Below, piece after piece: positions 1 to 8,543 of a DNA stretch of 42,409 nt. A program made the position numbers and the translations under genes. The stretch is taken from positions 1 to 42,409 of the forward strand of contig NZ_FCOX02000058.1 in assembly GCF_900044055.2 (NCBI RefSeq). Direction: 5' to 3'. Below the pieces are notes generated by a model. The model did not search any database. It saw nothing but the letters and a program-made list of their open reading frames with translations, and was not told the origin of the DNA. Each line of letters starts with the position of its first letter. Positions within the stretch are counted from its first letter, which is position 1. Source of the DNA: Caballeronia calidae (GTDB taxonomy: Bacteria; Pseudomonadota; Gammaproteobacteria; Burkholderiales; Burkholderiaceae).

Positions 1-413
1 GAGCGACGCTCATCGCCGCCCGATGCGCGATCGCCGCGCGGAGCCGGACGGCCTTCGAACGACTTGCGCGGTCCACGTTCACCGAATCCCGGACGCGAAT
101 CCTCACCACGCGGTTTGAAAGCACGACGCTCAGCGCCGCCCGAATCGCGCTCGCCGCGTCCGGGCGCGCGGCCTTCCGCGCTCTTTCTCGGACCGGAGCC
201 CGGACGCGAATCGTCGCCACGCGGTTTGAACGAGCGCGACTCACGCGGCGCATCGCTGCGCTTGTCGGCGGCGGGCTGGCTCGCGCGCTTCGGACGCGCA
301 TCATCCGGCGCCGGAGCGCGAACAGGCTTGCGCCCGGTGGAGGTGCCGGAGCGAACCGGCGATCGCGTCGCCGACGTGGGACGCGGATGTTTGGCTGTCA
401 GTTTGACGCGCAT
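1..413 (-). CDS. Partial gene, Arg/Gly/Pro-rich N-terminal region, possibly an RNA pseudouridine synthase
   Basis: Reading the minus strand from ATG at 413, an open frame runs off the left edge (about 137 codons seen). The protein starts MRVKLTAKHPRP and is then low in complexity and rich in Arg, Gly, Pro, Ser and Asp, with no fold visible. It carries an internal repeat: a unit like FKPRG(D/E)DSRPG occurs twice about 37 codons apart, followed by blocks like RGDRASGGDERR. The start lies 6 bases after the glnD stop, so the two genes are probably co-transcribed. From memory, Burkholderia genomes have an RsuA/RluB-type pseudouridine synthase with a basic N-terminal extension downstream of glnD. 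The catalytic part is outside the window, so that identity is inference. The reading frame itself is well supported by position and by codon use. Confidence 0.6.
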   Translation of the reverse strand, partial: MRVKLTAKHPRPTSATRSPVRSGTSTGRKPVRAPAPDDARPKRASQPAADKRSDAPRESRSFKPRGDDSRPGSGPRKSAEGRAPGRGERDSGGAERRAFKPRGEDSRPGFGERGPRKSFEGRPAPRGDRASGGDERR

Positions 414-419
414 AAAGTC

Positions 420-3005
420 TCAGGCTGCGATCGCGCGCAGCAGTTCGGTTTCCACCTGGATCTGGGTGCGGTTGTTCGACAGGCTTTTGCCATCGAGCAG
501 GAACACGTCCTCGACGCGTTCGCCGAGCGTGTTGATCCGCGCCGCCTGCACGCCGATCCGGTGTTGCGCGAGCACGCGCGCGATCGAATAAAGAAGGCCC
601 TGCCGGTCGTTGGCCGACACGGACAGGATGTAGTACTGGCCGCGGTCATCGGGACGCAGGTCCACGCGCGGCGTGATCGGAAACGTCCGCACGAGCCGCG
701 ATACGCGGCCCTTCGACGGCTCCGGCAGAATGCGCTCGTCCGCGAGCAGTCCGGCCAGTTGCTGCTCGACGAGATTGGCGATGTCGCGATAACTTCCGTC
801 GTGATCCGGATGCGCGACGAGAAAGTTGTCGAGCGCGTAGCCGTGGCGCGTCGTCGTCACGCGCGCATCGAGCACGGAGAGGCCGTTCTTGTCGAAATAC
901 GCGCAGATGCCGGCGAAGAGATCCGGCCGGTCCTTCACGTAGACGAGCACCTGCAACGCCGCGCCGATGGGCGAGGGCCGCGCGCGCACGATCGGCTCCT
1001 CGCTCTCGACGTGCCGGTACAGCACACGCGTCTGCCACGCGATATCGGCCGGATCGTGACGCAGGAAATAGCCGACGTCGAGCTGATCCCACAGGCGCTT
1101 TTGCGCATGCTCCGGCACGGTTTCCAGCCGCAGGAGCGCGAGCGCCGCTTCCTGCCGCGACTTGAGCTCCGAGTGCGCGTCGGGTTGCGCGCCGCCGAGC
1201 ACGGCCTGCGTCGCGCGGAAGAGGTCTTCGAGAAGCTTGCCTTTCCAGTTGTTCCAGACCTTCGGGCTCGTGCCGCGGATATCGGCCACCGTCAGAAGGT
1301 AGAGCGCCGCGAGCCGCCGCTCCGTCTTCACCACCGACGCGAACTGCTTGATGACTTCGGGATCGCTCGTGTCCTGCTTCTGCGCGACCTGGCTCATCGT
1401 CAGATGCTGCTGCACGAGCCAGACGATCAGTTCCGTGTCTTCCTGCCCGATCTCATGCTCGCGGCAGAAGCGCCGGGCGTCGGCCATGCCGAGCGTCGAA
1501 TGATCGCCGCCGCGGCCCTTCGCGATATCGTGAAACAGCGCCGCCACGTAGAGCACCCACGGACGCTCGAAGTTGCCCATCAACTGGCTGCAGAACGGAT
1601 ACTCGTGCGCGTGCTCCGCGATCGCGAAGCGCCGCAGATTGCGCAACACCATCAGGATGTGCTGATCGACGGTGTAGACGTGATAGAGATCGTGCTGCAT
1701 CTGCCCGACGATGCGCCGGAAATTCAGCAGGTAACGCCCGAGCACGCTCGTCTGGTTCATGAGGCGCAGCGCGTGCGTGATGCCTTCGGGCTGCTTCAGG
1801 ATCTCCATGAAAAGATGTCGGTTCTGCGGATCGCGCCGCCAGTCGCGGTCCATCAGGTCGCGCGCGTTGTAAATCGCCCGCAGCGTGCGCGCCGAGAGGC
1901 CCTTCACGCCGCGCGTCTGCTCGTAGAGCAGGAAGGCTTCGAGGATCGCATGCGGCTCGCGCTCGAAGACATCGTCGCGGGCGATTTCCAGCATGCCCTG
2001 CTTCTCGACGAAACGCCCGGAAATGACGCGCGTGATGCCGCTCGTCGATGGAAAAAGCTGCGCCTCGACGTTCTGGATCAGGATGGTCGCGAGCTGCGTG
2101 ACCGCCTTCGCCGCCCAGTAATAGCGGCGCATCAGCTGCTCGCTCGCGCGCTTGGCGGTGGTCGCCTCGAAGCCGAAGCTCTCCGCGAGCGGCGTCTGCA
2201 GATCGAAGACGAGAATGTCCTGGCGGCGCTTCGCGATCACGTGCAGTCGCGCGCGCAGCGCCTTCAGGAAGCCCTCGTTGCGGCGCAGCTCGCGCGCCTC
2301 GCGCTCCGTGATGAGACCGCGCGTATCGAGTTCGCGCCAACTGCTGCCGAAGCCCGCCCCGCGTGCGATCCACAGGATGAGCTGCAGATCGCGCAGCCCG
2401 CCGGGGCTTTCCTTGATGTTCGGCTCGAGGCTGTACGGCGTGTCCTGAAACTTCGCATGACGCTGGCGCATCTCCAGGACTTTGGCCTGAAAGAAGGCGC
2501 GCGGATCGAGCGTCTCGCGATAGCGCGTGGAAAAGCGCTGGAACAGCTGCGTGTCGCCGCAGATGCGCCGCGCTTCCAGCAGCGACGTCTGCACGGTGAT
2601 GTCGTTGCCCGCCTCGGCGATGCATTGCTCGACCGAGCGCACACTGCTGCCGATATCGAGCCCGAGATCCCACGCCATGCCGATGAAGCGCTCGACGCGG
2701 CCGTTGAGCTCGGCATCTTCCGTCTGCGGCGAGACATCGGGCAGCAGCACGAGAATGTCGACGTCGGAATAGGGCGCGAGCTCGCCGCGCCCGTAGCCGC
2801 CGACCGCGACGAGCGCGGCGTCGTCGGGCATGTCGCAGGCGGACCAGGCGCCTTTGAGGGCATCGTCGGTGGCGCGCGCGAGGGCGTGCATCAACGGCTC
2901 GACGTTCGATGCCGCCTGAAAGCGTTCGATGAGCGCCGCCTTCGCCGCCTTGTAGGCGGCGCGCAACGTTTCACAGGGCGTGGCGACGGCGGCGGTGACG
3001 CTCAT
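420..3005 (-). CDS. glnD: [Protein-PII] uridylyltransferase/uridylyl-removing enzyme GlnD
   Basis: 861 residues, the usual length for this bifunctional nitrogen sensor, which adds and removes UMP on PII proteins according to glutamine level. The nucleotidyltransferase motif GGYGRGELAPYSDVDIL lies near residues 69-85, with the metal-binding Asp pair in SDVD. A central HD hydrolase domain shows VLYVAALFHDIAKGRGGDHS. Two ACT domains end the protein; the last contains LLYSIARVLAQHRIGVQAAR. It lies 73 bases downstream of map on the same strand, as in many proteobacteria. No clear Shine-Dalgarno precedes the ATG at 3005, but the N-terminus MSVTAAVATP fits the family and no better start is seen. The very long open frame antisense to it is a high-GC shadow. 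Confidence 0.97.
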   Translation of the reverse strand: MSVTAAVATPCETLRAAYKAAKAALIERFQAASNVEPLMHALARATDDALKGAWSACDMPDDAALVAVGGYGRGELAPYSDVDILVLLPDVSPQTEDAELNGRVERFIGMAWDLGLDIGSSVRSVEQCIAEAGNDITVQTSLLEARRICGDTQLFQRFSTRYRETLDPRAFFQAKVLEMRQRHAKFQDTPYSLEPNIKESPGGLRDLQLILWIARGAGFGSSWRELDTRGLITEREARELRRNEGFLKALRARLHVIAKRRQDILVFDLQTPLAESFGFEATTAKRASEQLMRRYYWAAKAVTQLATILIQNVEAQLFPSTSGITRVISGRFVEKQGMLEIARDDVFEREPHAILEAFLLYEQTRGVKGLSARTLRAIYNARDLMDRDWRRDPQNRHLFMEILKQPEGITHALRLMNQTSVLGRYLLNFRRIVGQMQHDLYHVYTVDQHILMVLRNLRRFAIAEHAHEYPFCSQLMGNFERPWVLYVAALFHDIAKGRGGDHSTLGMADARRFCREHEIGQEDTELIVWLVQQHLTMSQVAQKQDTSDPEVIKQFASVVKTERRLAALYLLTVADIRGTSPKVWNNWKGKLLEDLFRATQAVLGGAQPDAHSELKSRQEAALALLRLETVPEHAQKRLWDQLDVGYFLRHDPADIAWQTRVLYRHVESEEPIVRARPSPIGAALQVLVYVKDRPDLFAGICAYFDKNGLSVLDARVTTTRHGYALDNFLVAHPDHDGSYRDIANLVEQQLAGLLADERILPEPSKGRVSRLVRTFPITPRVDLRPDDRGQYYILSVSANDRQGLLYSIARVLAQHRIGVQAARINTLGERVEDVFLLDGKSLSNNRTQIQVETELLRAIAA

Positions 3006-3078
3006 GGATGGAGAGGGGCGAGGGACGACACAAGGATGCGCCCGCGTGCGGACACGCCGGGCGCCGGAAAACGCGCAA

Positions 3079-3888
3079 TCAGGCGGTGGCCGCGATCAGC
3101 TGCGACGGCGCCTGCGTGCCCGCCGAGACGGTCAGCACTTCGTAGCCGGTCGGCGTGACGAGCACCGTGTGTTCCCATTGTGCGGACAGGCTCCGGTCGC
3201 GCGTCTTGACGGTCCACTGGTCGGGCATCGTGCGGATTTCGCGGCGGCCGGCGTTGATCATCGGCTCGACGGTGAAGATCATGCCCGCCTGCAGCTCGAT
3301 GCCCGTGGCCGGGCGGCCGTAGTGCAGCACTTGCGGCTCTTCGTGGAACACCTGACCGATGCCGTGGCCGCAATATTCGCGCACCACGCTGTAGCCTTGC
3401 GCCTCGGCATGCTTCTGGATGGCGGCGCCGATATCGCCGAGATGCGCGCCGGGGCGCACCTGATCGATGCCGAGCCACATGCAGTCGAAGGTGGTCTGCA
3501 CGAGGCGCTTCGCCAGAATCGACCCTTCACCGACGATGAACATCCGGCTCGTATCGCCGAAATAGCCATTCTTGATGACGGTGATGTCGATATTGAGCGC
3601 ATCGCCGTTCTTGAGCACCTTCTCGCCGGGGATGCCGTGACAGATCACGTCGTTCACCGAGATGCACGTGGCCTTCGGATACGGCGGATAACCGGGCGGC
3701 TGATAATTCAGCGGTGCGGGAACGGTGCCCTGTTCCTTCACCATGTATTCGTGACAGAGGCGGTCGAGCTCTTCGGTCGTCACACCGGGCGCGATATGCG
3801 GCGTGATGAAATCGAGCACTTCGCTGGCGAGCCGGCAGGCGACGCGCATCTGCGCGATATCGTGTTCGTTTTTCAGCGTAATGGACAT
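3079..3888 (-). CDS. map: Type I methionine aminopeptidase
   Basis: 269 residues beginning MSITLKNEHDIAQM. The enzyme removes the initiator Met from new proteins. All five metal ligands of the family are visible in order: the two Asp in NIDITVIKNGYFGDTSRM, His in EYCGHGIGQVFHEEP, Glu in IFTVEPMIN and Glu in QWEHTVLVT. The frame stays open 40 codons further upstream, but that extension does not look like the family and the internal ATG at 3888 gives the standard start. It is divergent from rpsB, an arrangement conserved from E. coli to Burkholderia, and lies upstream of glnD on the same strand. Confidence 0.97.
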   Translation of the reverse strand: MSITLKNEHDIAQMRVACRLASEVLDFITPHIAPGVTTEELDRLCHEYMVKEQGTVPAPLNYQPPGYPPYPKATCISVNDVICHGIPGEKVLKNGDALNIDITVIKNGYFGDTSRMFIVGEGSILAKRLVQTTFDCMWLGIDQVRPGAHLGDIGAAIQKHAEAQGYSVVREYCGHGIGQVFHEEPQVLHYGRPATGIELQAGMIFTVEPMINAGRREIRTMPDQWTVKTRDRSLSAQWEHTVLVTPTGYEVLTVSAGTQAPSQLIAATA

Positions 3889-3936
3889 GACTTGGCTCGG
3901 AAATGCGGGTATGCGGCCGTGAGCCGCGAAAGCGGC

Positions 3937-3942
3937 ATTATC
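3937..3942 (-). promoter_or_regulatory. Possible extended -10 element for map-glnD
   Basis: On the minus strand the sequence reads TGCGATAAT: a 5/6 match to TATAAT preceded by TGn, which is the extended -10 pattern. It lies about 45 bases upstream of the map ATG. No good -35 hexamer is seen at 16-18 bases, so this call is weak. Confidence 0.3.
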
Positions 3943-4043
3943 GCACCATAAGAAATGCGCCGCACCCGGATAGTTAGGGACGGGCAGGGCGGCGGCAAGC
4001 GAGCGCACGGTGAGACGCGGGAATTTCAGTTCGGTCGTGCGGC

Positions 4044-4073
4044 TTGAGCCGACCTATCCTCACATGCTATACT
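4044..4073 (+). promoter_or_regulatory. Sigma-70 promoter of the rpsB-tsf operon
   Basis: TTGAGC (4044-4049), an 18-base spacer and TATACT (4068-4073), with TGC directly before the -10 giving an extended -10. This is one of the best promoter matches in the window and it faces rpsB. Transcription would start near 4080 and give a leader of about 200 nt, consistent with autogenous control by S2 as known in E. coli. Confidence 0.65.
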
Positions 4074-4277
4074 CGCAGGCTAAGTCGCAATCCATATTGC
4101 CGTCATGATTTTGCAAGACAATCACGACGCAGGCGCAAATCAACGAATGCGCGGATCGCGGCTTGGAAATTGTTTGTTCAAGTCGATACGCAAGCCGGCG
4201 CACCCAGGGTGTTCCACGTCAGCAAAAGGCGCGGGATGCGGCAGCCGGCTTAAGACCCAACCCTCGCGGAGAATTTC

Positions 4278-5030
4278 ATGGCAGTCACGATGCGTCAAAT
4301 GCTGGAAGCCGGTGTCCACTTCGGTCACCAAACGCGCTTCTGGAACCCCAAGATGGCCCCGTACATCTTCGGTCATCGCAACAAGATTCACATCATCAAC
4401 CTCGAAAAGACGCTGCCGCTCTACAACGACGCGCTGAAGTACGTGCGCCAGTTGGCAGCGAACCGCGGCACGATTCTTTTCGTCGGCACGAAGCGCCAGT
4501 CGCGCGACACCATCGCGCAGGAAGCAGCGCGCGCCGGTATGCCTTTCGTCAACGCCCGCTGGCTCGGCGGCATGATGACCAACTTCAAGACGTTGAAGGT
4601 TTCGATCAAGCGCCTGAAGGACATGGAAGCGGCGCTGGAATCGGGTGAAACCGAGCGCATGAGCAAGAAGGAAGCGCTTCTGTTCGAACGTGAAATGGTC
4701 AAGCTGCAAAAGTCGATCGGCGGCGTGAAGGACATGGGCGGCATTCCTGACGCGATGTTCGTCATCGACGTCGGCTATCACAAGATTGCTGTGACGGAAG
4801 CCAAGAAGCTCGGTATTCCGGTCATCGCCGTGGTCGATACGAACCACTCGCCGGAAGGCATCGACTACGTGATCCCGGGTAACGACGACGCCTCGAAGGC
4901 CGTGTCGCTGTACGCCCAGGGCGTCGCCGACGCGATCCTCGAAGGTCGCGCGAACGCGGTGAACGACGTGGTCCAGGCCGTGCGCAACGGCGAAGGCGAC
5001 GAGTTCGTCGAGGTCAACGCAGAGGCGTAA
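4278..5030 (+). CDS. rpsB: 30S ribosomal protein S2
   Basis: 250 residues, a typical S2 length. It begins MAVTMRQMLEAGVHFGHQTR and shows the family stretches RFWNPKMAPYIFG, NARWLGGMMTN, PDAMFVIDVGYHKIAV and AVVDTNHSPEGIDYVIPGND. S2 joins the small subunit late in assembly and is needed for S1 binding. GCGGAG lies about 8 bases before the ATG. It heads the operon with tsf and is separated from it by a hairpin terminator/attenuator, as in E. coli. The C-terminus ends in the short acidic tail usual for beta-proteobacteria. Confidence 0.98.
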   Translation: MAVTMRQMLEAGVHFGHQTRFWNPKMAPYIFGHRNKIHIINLEKTLPLYNDALKYVRQLAANRGTILFVGTKRQSRDTIAQEAARAGMPFVNARWLGGMMTNFKTLKVSIKRLKDMEAALESGETERMSKKEALLFEREMVKLQKSIGGVKDMGGIPDAMFVIDVGYHKIAVTEAKKLGIPVIAVVDTNHSPEGIDYVIPGNDDASKAVSLYAQGVADAILEGRANAVNDVVQAVRNGEGDEFVEVNAEA

Positions 5031-5048
5031 TCGAGCCCTGTGGCCGAC

Positions 5049-5083
5049 AAAAAAGGGGGCTTTGCGAAAGGCCCCTTTTTTTT
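5049..5083 (+). terminator. Rho-independent terminator/attenuator between rpsB and tsf
   Basis: An A-tract plus GGGG (5049-5058) pairs with CCCC plus a T-tract (5072-5083). An inner CTTT/AAAG stem closes a GCG loop, with one G-G mismatch between the two stems. It lies 19 bases after the rpsB stop and ends in eight T residues. This probably sets the S2:EF-Ts ratio by partial termination. Confidence 0.85.
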
Positions 5084-5173
5084 AGTCAGCGCGATGGAAG
5101 TGCATATTTCTCTGCCGTGGGCGTGATTCAAGAGAGCCGGCGGCACGTATCAAACAGACTCAAGGAGCGAATG

Positions 5174-6055
5174 ATGGCGGCAATTACCGCAAGCATGGTG
5201 GCAGAACTGCGCGCGAAGACCGACGCGCCGATGATGGAATGCAAGAAGGCGCTGACGGAAGCCGACGGCGACATGGCGCGCGCCGAAGAGCTGCTGCGCG
5301 TGAAGCTCGGCAACAAGGCGAGCAAGGCGGCATCGCGCGTGACGGCTGAAGGCATCGTCACGGCGCACGTCGAAGGCGGCGTGGGCGCGCTCGTCGAACT
5401 GAACTGCGAAACCGACTTCGTCGCGAAGAACGACGACTTCCTGGCCTTTGGCAAGACGATTGCTGAACTGGTCGCCAAGCAGAACCCGGCTGACGTGGCC
5501 GCGCTGTCGGCGCTGCCGCTGGAAAGCTCGACGGTCGATGCAGTGCGTCTCGCGCTCGTCGGCAAGATCGGTGAAAACCTGTCGATCCGCCGTTTCGTGC
5601 GTTTCGAATCCGCAAACAAGGTCGCGTCGTACCTGCACGGCACGCGCATCGGCGTGCTGGTCGAGTTCACGGGCGCGGACGAGCAAGTCGGCAAGGACGT
5701 GGCGATGCACGTCGCTGCGATGAAGCCGGTCTCGCTGTCGTCGGACGAAGTGCCGGCCGACCTGATCGCCAAGGAGCGCAGCATCGCCGAGCAGAAGGCG
5801 GCTGAATCGGGCAAGCCGGCCGAGATCGTCGCGAAGATGGTCGACGGCTCGATCCAGAAGTACCTGAAGGAAGTGTCGCTGCTGAACCAGCCGTTCGTGA
5901 AGAACGACAAGCAGACGATCGAACAGTATCTGAAGGCAGCCAGCGCGTCGGTGCAGAAGTTCGCGCTGTTCGTGGTCGGCGAGGGCATCGAGAAGCGTCA
6001 GGACGACTTCGCGGCGGAAGTGGCGGCGCAAGTCGCAGCCGCCAAGCAGTCTTAA
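5174..6055 (+). CDS. tsf: Elongation factor Ts
   Basis: 293 residues. EF-Ts is the guanine nucleotide exchange factor that recycles EF-Tu-GDP. The N-terminal UBA-like helix region MAAITASMVAELRAKTDAP is followed by MMECKKALTEADGD, then the core signature ELNCETDFVAKND that contacts EF-Tu. AGGAG at 5163-5167 lies 6 bases before the second of two tandem ATG codons (5171, 5174), so 5174 is chosen; 5171 would add a single Met. The frame is open further upstream, but without family similarity. Confidence 0.97.
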   Translation: MAAITASMVAELRAKTDAPMMECKKALTEADGDMARAEELLRVKLGNKASKAASRVTAEGIVTAHVEGGVGALVELNCETDFVAKNDDFLAFGKTIAELVAKQNPADVAALSALPLESSTVDAVRLALVGKIGENLSIRRFVRFESANKVASYLHGTRIGVLVEFTGADEQVGKDVAMHVAAMKPVSLSSDEVPADLIAKERSIAEQKAAESGKPAEIVAKMVDGSIQKYLKEVSLLNQPFVKNDKQTIEQYLKAASASVQKFALFVVGEGIEKRQDDFAAEVAAQVAAAKQS

Positions 6056-6312
6056 AGCGCGCTTTTAAGGCTCGCTTCAGACGCGTGTGTTGAGATGGCG
6101 CGACCGCGCGTCGAGCCTGCGGTACCTGCGGCGGGAACGTTCCGCCGCAAGAATTCAGCGATCCGGTTCGCATCAGCAGCGGGCGCGGCAGACTAGGGGT
6201 AAACCCTGATCTTCCGCGCCCGCCGCCCGATCCGGCCCGCTTGCGGTAAGTAATGTTTCACCCCTACAGTTCTACGTTGTTGCAACCCTCCTCGGCGCGA
6301 TCGGAACCTCAT
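6056..6312. other. Gap between tsf and pyrH
   Basis: 257 bases with no gene. It starts with an A/T-flanked GCGCGC palindrome overlapping the tsf stop (about 6053-6069). It has a small hairpin AGGG-GTAAA-CCCT near 6196 and ends with a candidate pyrH promoter at 6241-6270. Confidence 0.5.
6241..6270 (+). promoter_or_regulatory. Possible pyrH promoter
   Basis: TTGCGG (6241-6246), an 18-base spacer and TACAGT (6265-6270), about 43 bases before the pyrH ATG. The match is moderate. It would allow the pyrH-frr-uppS genes to be expressed apart from rpsB-tsf. Confidence 0.35.
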
Positions 6313-7026
6313 ATGCCCACAACCTACAAACGCGTACTCCTCAAACTCTCCGGCGAAGCCCTGATGGGCGACGATGCTTTCGGCATCAATCGCGCAACGA
6401 TCGAAAGGATGGTGGCGGATGTCGCGGAGGTCGTGAGGATGGGGACGCAGCTGGCCGTCGTGATCGGCGGCGGCAACATCTTCCGCGGCGTGGCCGGGGG
6501 CGCGGCCGGGATGGATCGCGCAACGGCTGACTATATGGGCATGCTCGCCACGATGATGAACGCGCTGGCGCTCCAGGACGCGATGCGCCACGCGGGCATC
6601 GAAGCGCGCGTGCAATCGGCGCTGCGCATGGATCAGGTGGTCGAGCCGTACATCCGTCCGCGCGCCATTCGTCAGCTGGAAGAGGGCAAGGTCGTGATCT
6701 TCGCCGCTGGCACGGGCAACCCGTTCTTCACGACGGACACGGCGGCCGCGCTGCGCGGCTCGGAAGTCGGCGCCGAAGTAGTGTTGAAGGCGACGAAAGT
6801 CGATGGCGTATACTCCGCCGACCCGAAGAAGGATCCGCACGCGACGCGCTACAGCACGATCAGCTTCGACGAGGCGATCGGCAAGAATCTGCAAGTGATG
6901 GACGCCACGGCGTTCGCGCTGTGCCGCGACCAGAAGCTGCCGATTCGCGTGTTCTCCATCACGAAGCCGGGCGCATTGAAGCGCATCGTGCAGGGCGACG
7001 ACGAAGGGACGCTCGTCCACGTGTAA
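6313..7026 (+). CDS. pyrH: Uridylate (UMP) kinase
   Basis: 237 residues, an amino-acid-kinase-fold UMP kinase making UDP for RNA, DNA and cell-envelope precursors. Family stretches are KRVLLKLSGEALMG at the N-terminus, VIGGGNIFRG, the GMDRATADYMGMLATMMNAL region, and GTGNPFFTTDTAAALR near the acceptor site. The start MPTTYKRV at 6313 is chosen over an open 20-codon extension lacking similarity. It is followed by frr 90 bases on, the near-universal rpsB-tsf-pyrH-frr order. Confidence 0.97.
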   Translation: MPTTYKRVLLKLSGEALMGDDAFGINRATIERMVADVAEVVRMGTQLAVVIGGGNIFRGVAGGAAGMDRATADYMGMLATMMNALALQDAMRHAGIEARVQSALRMDQVVEPYIRPRAIRQLEEGKVVIFAAGTGNPFFTTDTAAALRGSEVGAEVVLKATKVDGVYSADPKKDPHATRYSTISFDEAIGKNLQVMDATAFALCRDQKLPIRVFSITKPGALKRIVQGDDEGTLVHV

Positions 7027-7116
7027 ACTCTCGCAATATCAGGCGCCGCGCCGCACGGCAGGAAGTGCGCGCGGAATGCGCCGTTATTGCCAGTAAAACC
7101 AGGTTTGGAGGTTCAA

Positions 7117-7677
7117 ATGAGTGTGGCTGACATTAAGAAGGGCGTCGACCAGAAGATGCAGCGGTCGATCGAAGCGTTCAAGGCCGATCTCGCGAAGATT
7201 CGCACGGGGCGTGCGCACACCGGCCTGCTCGACCATATCCAGGTCGACTATTACGGCTCGAACGTGCCCATTTCGCAAGTGGCGAACATGACGCTCGTCG
7301 ACGCGCGCACGATCGGCGTGCAGCCGTGGGAAAAGAAGATGGTCGCCGTGATCGAGAAGGCGATCCGCGAATCGGATCTCGGCCTGAATCCGGCGACGCA
7401 AGGCGACCTGATTCGCGTGCCGATGCCCGCGCTCACCGAAGAGCGCCGCCGCGAGCTCACGAAGGTCGTGAAGAGCGAAGGCGAGACCGCGAAGGTCGCC
7501 GTGCGCAATCTGCGCCGCGACGCGAACGATACGTTGAAGAAGCTCGTGAAGGACAAGGAAATCTCCGAAGACGACGAGCGCCGCGCAAGCGACGAAGTCC
7601 AGAAGCTCACGGACAAGTTCGTGGCCGAGATCGACAAGCTCGTTCAAACCAAAGAATCGGAAATCATGACGGTGTGA
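7117..7677 (+). CDS. frr: Ribosome recycling factor
   Basis: 186 residues, close to the standard length of about 185. With EF-G it splits post-termination ribosomes. It begins MSVADIKKGVDQKMQRSIEA and has the signatures KIRTGRAHTGLLDHI, GLNPATQGDLIRVPMPALTE and ERRRELTKVVK. GGAGG at 7107-7111 lies 5 bases before the ATG at 7117, which fixes the start over the longer open frame beginning at 7087. Confidence 0.97.
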   Translation: MSVADIKKGVDQKMQRSIEAFKADLAKIRTGRAHTGLLDHIQVDYYGSNVPISQVANMTLVDARTIGVQPWEKKMVAVIEKAIRESDLGLNPATQGDLIRVPMPALTEERRRELTKVVKSEGETAKVAVRNLRRDANDTLKKLVKDKEISEDDERRASDEVQKLTDKFVAEIDKLVQTKESEIMTV

Positions 7678-7695
7678 GACCGTAGCAACGGTTTC

Positions 7696-7730
7696 GCCGG
7701 CCTCGGGCCTTTATATACGAGGCTGGCTTT
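7696..7730 (+). terminator. Hairpin between frr and uppS, possible weak terminator
   Basis: GCCGGCCTCG (7696-7705) pairs with CGAGGCTGGC (7718-7727) with a single G-U pair and a 12-base AT-rich loop. Only three T residues follow directly, so it may be an attenuator or processing site rather than a full stop. Confidence 0.4.
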
Positions 7731-7760
7731 CACTCCTTCAGATTCCAAGATTCAGCGGCC

Positions 7761-8543
7761 ATGACCTATACCAGCTCTACCGTTACCGTGCCCGATGTCG
7801 CAGCTGTCCCGCGTCACGTCGCGATCATCATGGACGGCAATGGCCGATGGGCGACTGAGCGGCGCCTGCCGCGCGTCGCCGGTCATACACGCGGCGTCGA
7901 TGCGGTCCGCGCGACCGTCGAAAGCTGCGCGCGTCGCGGTGTCGAATTCGTCACGCTCTTCGCCTTCAGTTCCGAAAACTGGCGCCGTCCGACCGACGAA
8001 GTGTCCTTCCTGATGCGCCTCTTCGTGACCGCGCTCGAGCGCGAGATCGGCAAGCTGCACGCGAACGGCATACGCCTGCGCGTCGTCGGCGACATCTCCA
8101 TGTTCGACGATAAAATCCGCGCGCTCATTCAGCGCGCCGAAACAAAGACGGCCCGCAATACCCGCCTCACGCTGACCATCGCCGCCAATTACGGCGGACG
8201 CTGGGACATCATGCAGGCGACGAAAAAGCTGATCGCGCAATCGCTCGAGACGGGCACGCCCGCCCGCGTGGACGACGAATCGTTCGCCGAGCATCTCGCG
8301 ATGGCCTACGCGCCGGAGCCGGATCTTTTCATCCGCACGGGCGGCGAGCAACGCATCAGCAACTTCCTGCTGTGGCAGCTCGCGTACACCGAGTTCTATT
8401 TCACCGACACCTACTGGCCCGACTTCGACGCCGACGCGCTCGACCGCGCGATCGCGTCCTATGGTGACCGTGAGCGCCGTTTCGGGCGCACGAGCGCGCA
8501 GCTCGCTTCCCAATCGCAGAAGGTCGACACCCTTTCATGCTAA
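7761..8543 (+). CDS. uppS: Undecaprenyl (isoprenyl) diphosphate synthase
   Basis: 260 residues, a cis-prenyltransferase that makes the C55 carrier lipid for peptidoglycan and O-antigen. The catalytic Asp lies in HVAIIMDGNGRWA, followed by the family blocks VTLFAFSSENWRRP and, near the C-terminus, FIRTGGEQRISNFLLWQLAY and FTDTYWPDFD. It overlaps cdsA by 7 bases, suggesting translational coupling of carrier-lipid and phospholipid precursor synthesis. Confidence 0.96.
   Translation: MTYTSSTVTVPDVAAVPRHVAIIMDGNGRWATERRLPRVAGHTRGVDAVRATVESCARRGVEFVTLFAFSSENWRRPTDEVSFLMRLFVTALEREIGKLHANGIRLRVVGDISMFDDKIRALIQRAETKTARNTRLTLTIAANYGGRWDIMQATKKLIAQSLETGTPARVDDESFAEHLAMAYAPEPDLFIRTGGEQRISNFLLWQLAYTEFYFTDTYWPDFDADALDRAIASYGDRERRFGRTSAQLASQSQKVDTLSC

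Larger units (their letters stand above)
3889..4277. other. Divergent intergenic region between map and rpsB
   Basis: 389 bases without a coding gene. It holds the likely start of the map-glnD transcript on the minus strand, the rpsB promoter at 4044-4073, and a roughly 200-base rpsB leader. In E. coli, S2 represses its own operon through the rpsB leader. The length here would allow a similar element, but I could not identify a convincing conserved structure by eye. Short frames within it look like chance. Confidence 0.6.

Noticed and set aside
387..3158. A 923-codon open frame on the plus strand antisense to glnD
   Set aside because: High-GC antisense shadow: composition is Arg/Ala/His-rich, with no domain, no ribosome binding site, and full overlap with a clear glnD.
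6053..6069. Palindrome around GCGCGC at the tsf stop as a terminator
   Set aside because: Symmetric without a loop and without a following T-tract; more likely chance in G/C-rich DNA.
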